A stretch of DNA of 7,568 nucleotides from contig CAYQCE010000087.1 of the NCBI GenBank assembly GCA_964415885.1, positions 1-7,568 on the forward strand. Direction: 5' to 3'. The first letter of the stretch is position 1, and each line of letters begins with the position of its first letter. A model generated the notes under the pieces. The model had not been told where the DNA came from. It saw only the letters and a program-made list of their open reading frames with translations, and did no database searches. Position numbers and translations under genes: made by a program. The stretch comes from CAYQCE01 sp964415885. Lineage in GTDB: Bacteria; Zixibacteria; MSB-5A5; JAABVY01; JAHJOQ01. Below are positions 6,344 through 7,568 of this stretch, in pieces.

Positions 6344-6496
6344 GGGCGAACGGCAGCCATAACTGTCATTATACCAACGTTATAGGTAAATCTCAAAAAA
6401 TGCGCCCAACCCTCCGCGAATAGGGGGAACAAAAGTTAGACATTTGTGTTCTAACGGGCAGAATTAGAAAACAGACTCTTGACACACTCAGCAGAC

Positions 6497-6502
6497 AAGG
6501 AG
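6497..6502 (+). promoter_or_regulatory. Ribosome binding site deciding the lipoprotein start
   Basis: AAGGAG sits 6 nt before the ATG at 6509. It argues against the in-frame TTG at 6479, which would lie upstream of this site and spoil the signal peptide. Confidence 0.8.
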
Positions 6503-6508
6503 AATAAT

Positions 6509-7207
6509 ATGTTTGCAAATCCCAAGACTTACGTAACGGTTGCCATTCTGGCGGTGACGATGCTCTTTGTGGCATCCTGTTCCGATGACGATGATGACAA
6601 TATCATCAATTCCACCCCGGCCACCTCTACAGTTATGGTCATTCACGCTTCCCCCGATGCTCCGGGCGTTGATGTCGTGATTGATAACAATACCGCTGTA
6701 ACCGGCCTTGGCTTTCCGCAGAACACCGGCTATGTCGATCTGACCGCCGGCACTCGCAATGTTCAGGTTCGCGCCTCCGGCACAACTATTACTGTCATCA
6801 ACGAGAATCTCTCACTCGCGGAGAATGCTACGTACTCAGTTTTCGCTGTTGATTACCTGGATGAGATCAGCGTGCTCGTTCTCGAGGATAATCTTGCGGC
6901 TCCGGCTGCCGGCAAGGCGCACGTTCGTTTCGTGCACCTCTCGCCTAACGCTCCGGCTGTTGATATCGGCGTGAAGAACGGCCCGGTCGTGTTCCCGGAT
7001 GTCGAATTCAAGGAATTCGTCGGCTTCACTCCGCTCGATGCGGGAACGTATGACCTCGAGGTCCGTCTCGCCGGAACCGACACAGTCGTGCTGCCGCTCG
7101 ACGGTATAACACTGCAGGCCGGCACGATCTACACAGTGTTTGCGAAGGGCCTCGTTGGTGGATCCGGTTCCCAGGCGCTTGGTGCTGAGATTATAGTTAA
7201 CAAATAA
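6509..7207 (+). CDS. Lipoprotein with two DUF4397 repeats
   Basis: This is a 232-residue protein. A lipoprotein signal (about 1-23, hydrophobic, lipobox VASC) leads to the lipid-bearing Cys24, followed by Ser and five Asp as a flexible acidic linker. Two similar beta-sandwich repeats of the DUF4397 type follow. The first runs from about residue 41 (MVIHASPDAPGVDVVID) to about 115. The second runs from about 137 (HVRFVHLSPNAPAVDIGV) to about 213. The hallmark H-x-S-P-x-A-P-x-V-D motifs are 97 residues apart. Each repeat ends with a Y-(S/T)-V-F-A strand (YSVFA, YTVFA). Its role is unknown; it should be a membrane-anchored periplasmic or surface protein, perhaps for binding. It stands alone, with its own ribosome site and a strong terminator. 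Confidence 0.93.
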   Translation: MFANPKTYVTVAILAVTMLFVASCSDDDDDNIINSTPATSTVMVIHASPDAPGVDVVIDNNTAVTGLGFPQNTGYVDLTAGTRNVQVRASGTTITVINENLSLAENATYSVFAVDYLDEISVLVLEDNLAAPAAGKAHVRFVHLSPNAPAVDIGVKNGPVVFPDVEFKEFVGFTPLDAGTYDLEVRLAGTDTVVLPLDGITLQAGTIYTVFAKGLVGGSGSQALGAEIIVNK

Positions 7208-7229
7208 CCCATACACCGAACCATACCCT

Positions 7230-7265
7230 CAGAAGCCGGGATTATCATCCCGGCTTTCTGTTTTT
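7230..7265 (+). terminator. Rho-independent terminator of the lipoprotein gene
   Basis: AAGCCGGGAT (7233-7242), loop TATC (7243-7246) and ATCCCGGCTT (7247-7256) form a perfect 10-bp GC-rich stem. It can be lengthened by CAGA/TCTG past a bulged T. Five Ts (7261-7265) follow at once. It starts 22 bp after the lipoprotein stop. Confidence 0.92.
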
Positions 7266-7568
7266 GCGTGACATAGTGGCTTATTCGCGCGGAGGCTGGA
7301 TCGGCCGAATGGAGCAGGCTTTTTTCTCAAATGTCAGACAAACTCAAAGCTGCCAGAGAAAGGAGATAATAGAAGCGCAAGTCGGAGATCGTGGACCTCG
7401 AAGGGATCGAAACCTGGCAGAACAACGAAGAATACGATGGACTCAACATCCTTAACTAACTAACTTACGATCAACACTATTCCAATTCCGGCTGAAGCAG
7501 TACAAAAAAACGACTAGGAGTGTGTCGGGATACCCTGCATAGATTCCGAATTTATGCGGGTGTGATTT
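7266..7568. other. No convincing gene; possible gene remnant and end palindrome
   Basis: No supported gene lies in these 303 bases. A + frame from 7264 starts inside the terminator T-tract and has a low-complexity basic composition, so I reject it. An ATG at 7331 gives only MSDKLKAARERR before TAA-TAG (7367-7372). The same frame then stays open and protein-like (KRKSEIVDLEGIETWQNNEE...) to a stop at 7457-7459. AAAGGAG stands just before the double stop. A TAACTAACTAAC run follows at about 7453. At the end, ACCCTGCATA (7532-7541) and TATGCGGGT (7553-7561) form an imperfect palindrome. Confidence 0.4.
7532..7561. repeat. Imperfect palindrome at the window end
   Basis: ACCC-GCATA (7532-7541 with a bulged T at 7536) pairs with TATGCGGGT (7553-7561), nine pairs in all. 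The stretch from about 7516 (AGGAGTGTGTCGGGATA) has the look of a transposon or repeat border, but its continuation is outside the window. Confidence 0.4.

Larger units (their letters stand above)
6232..6508. other. Intergenic region upstream of the DUF4397 lipoprotein
   Basis: There is no gene that I can support in these 277 bases. They hold a TATAAT at 6309-6314 (no good -35 box at 16-18 bp), a perfect palindrome at 6330-6343, and a small hairpin, GTTAGA (6435-6440) with TCTAAC (6450-6455), in what would be the leader. A minus-strand frame across this stretch runs into the palindromic element and has no ribosome site. Confidence 0.5.

Noticed and set aside
6190..6432. 80-residue minus-strand frame
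   Set aside because: Its C-terminal part is a translation of the palindromic element, and no Shine-Dalgarno site precedes it.
6479..6507. TTGACA (6479-6484) as a -35 box of the lipoprotein gene
   Set aside because: With a normal spacer the -10 box would fall on the ribosome site and start codon, leaving no leader.
6479..6508. TTG as an upstream start of the lipoprotein
   Set aside because: The AAGGAG site at 6497-6502 lies downstream of it, and ten polar residues would precede the signal peptide.
7264..7455. 63-residue + strand frame
   Set aside because: Its start lies in the terminator T-tract; the composition is Arg/Gln-rich with no hydrophobic pattern of a folded protein.
1..7568. CRISPR array, tRNA, rRNA or toxin-antitoxin pair
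   Set aside because: No regularly spaced repeats, no tRNA-like arm pattern and no small paired genes were seen.

Overview
The window looks like a piece of chromosome from a free-living, Gram-negative-type bacterium with about 50% GC. Four envelope or secreted proteins carry clear export signals: one secreted dockerin-type protein, two transglutaminase-like proteins of the DUF3857 type, and one DUF4397 lipoprotein. The dockerin half-repeat wording, the tandem DUF3857 genes and the repeat types are what one meets in FCB-group candidate lineages such as Zixibacteria. That placement is an inference from style, not a proof. I found no tRNA, rRNA, CRISPR array, phage structural gene or defence operon.

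Layout. 2-280 (+) is the 3' end of an unrecognised gene cut by the window edge. 281-1148 is a mosaic of repeats. A 638-bp cassette (405-1042) holds a REP-associated tyrosine transposase (RAYT, minus strand) between two inverted REP-like hairpins. A pair of diverged direct repeats lies outside the cassette. 1149-1760 (-) is a secreted, Cys-rich protein with one dockerin-type calcium-binding half-repeat. 1761-2134 is a divergent regulatory region with a plausible sigma70-type promoter on each strand. 2135-4057 and 4083-5984 (+) are two DUF3857/transglutaminase-like proteins, probably one operon (25-bp gap, strong ribosome site). 5985-6508 is intergenic and holds a 175-bp MITE-like nested palindrome and a LexA-like palindrome. 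6509-7207 (+) is a lipoprotein with two DUF4397 repeats, closed by a strong intrinsic terminator at 7230-7265. The last 300 bases hold no convincing gene.

How the genes relate. The two DUF3857 proteins are both exported and share an architecture. Only the second keeps the full Cys-His-Asp triad; the first has Glu where the catalytic Cys should be. This suggests a dead/active pair acting on the same periplasmic or surface substrate. The dockerin protein is transcribed away from them out of a shared control region. The RAYT and the MITE-like element are mobile-DNA features of the intergenic spaces and do not disrupt any gene seen here.

Nothing in the window is a clear-cut new system. The strongest leads are the RAYT/REP cassette, the pseudo-transglutaminase paired with an active one, the nested palindrome, and the possible SOS-type operator.
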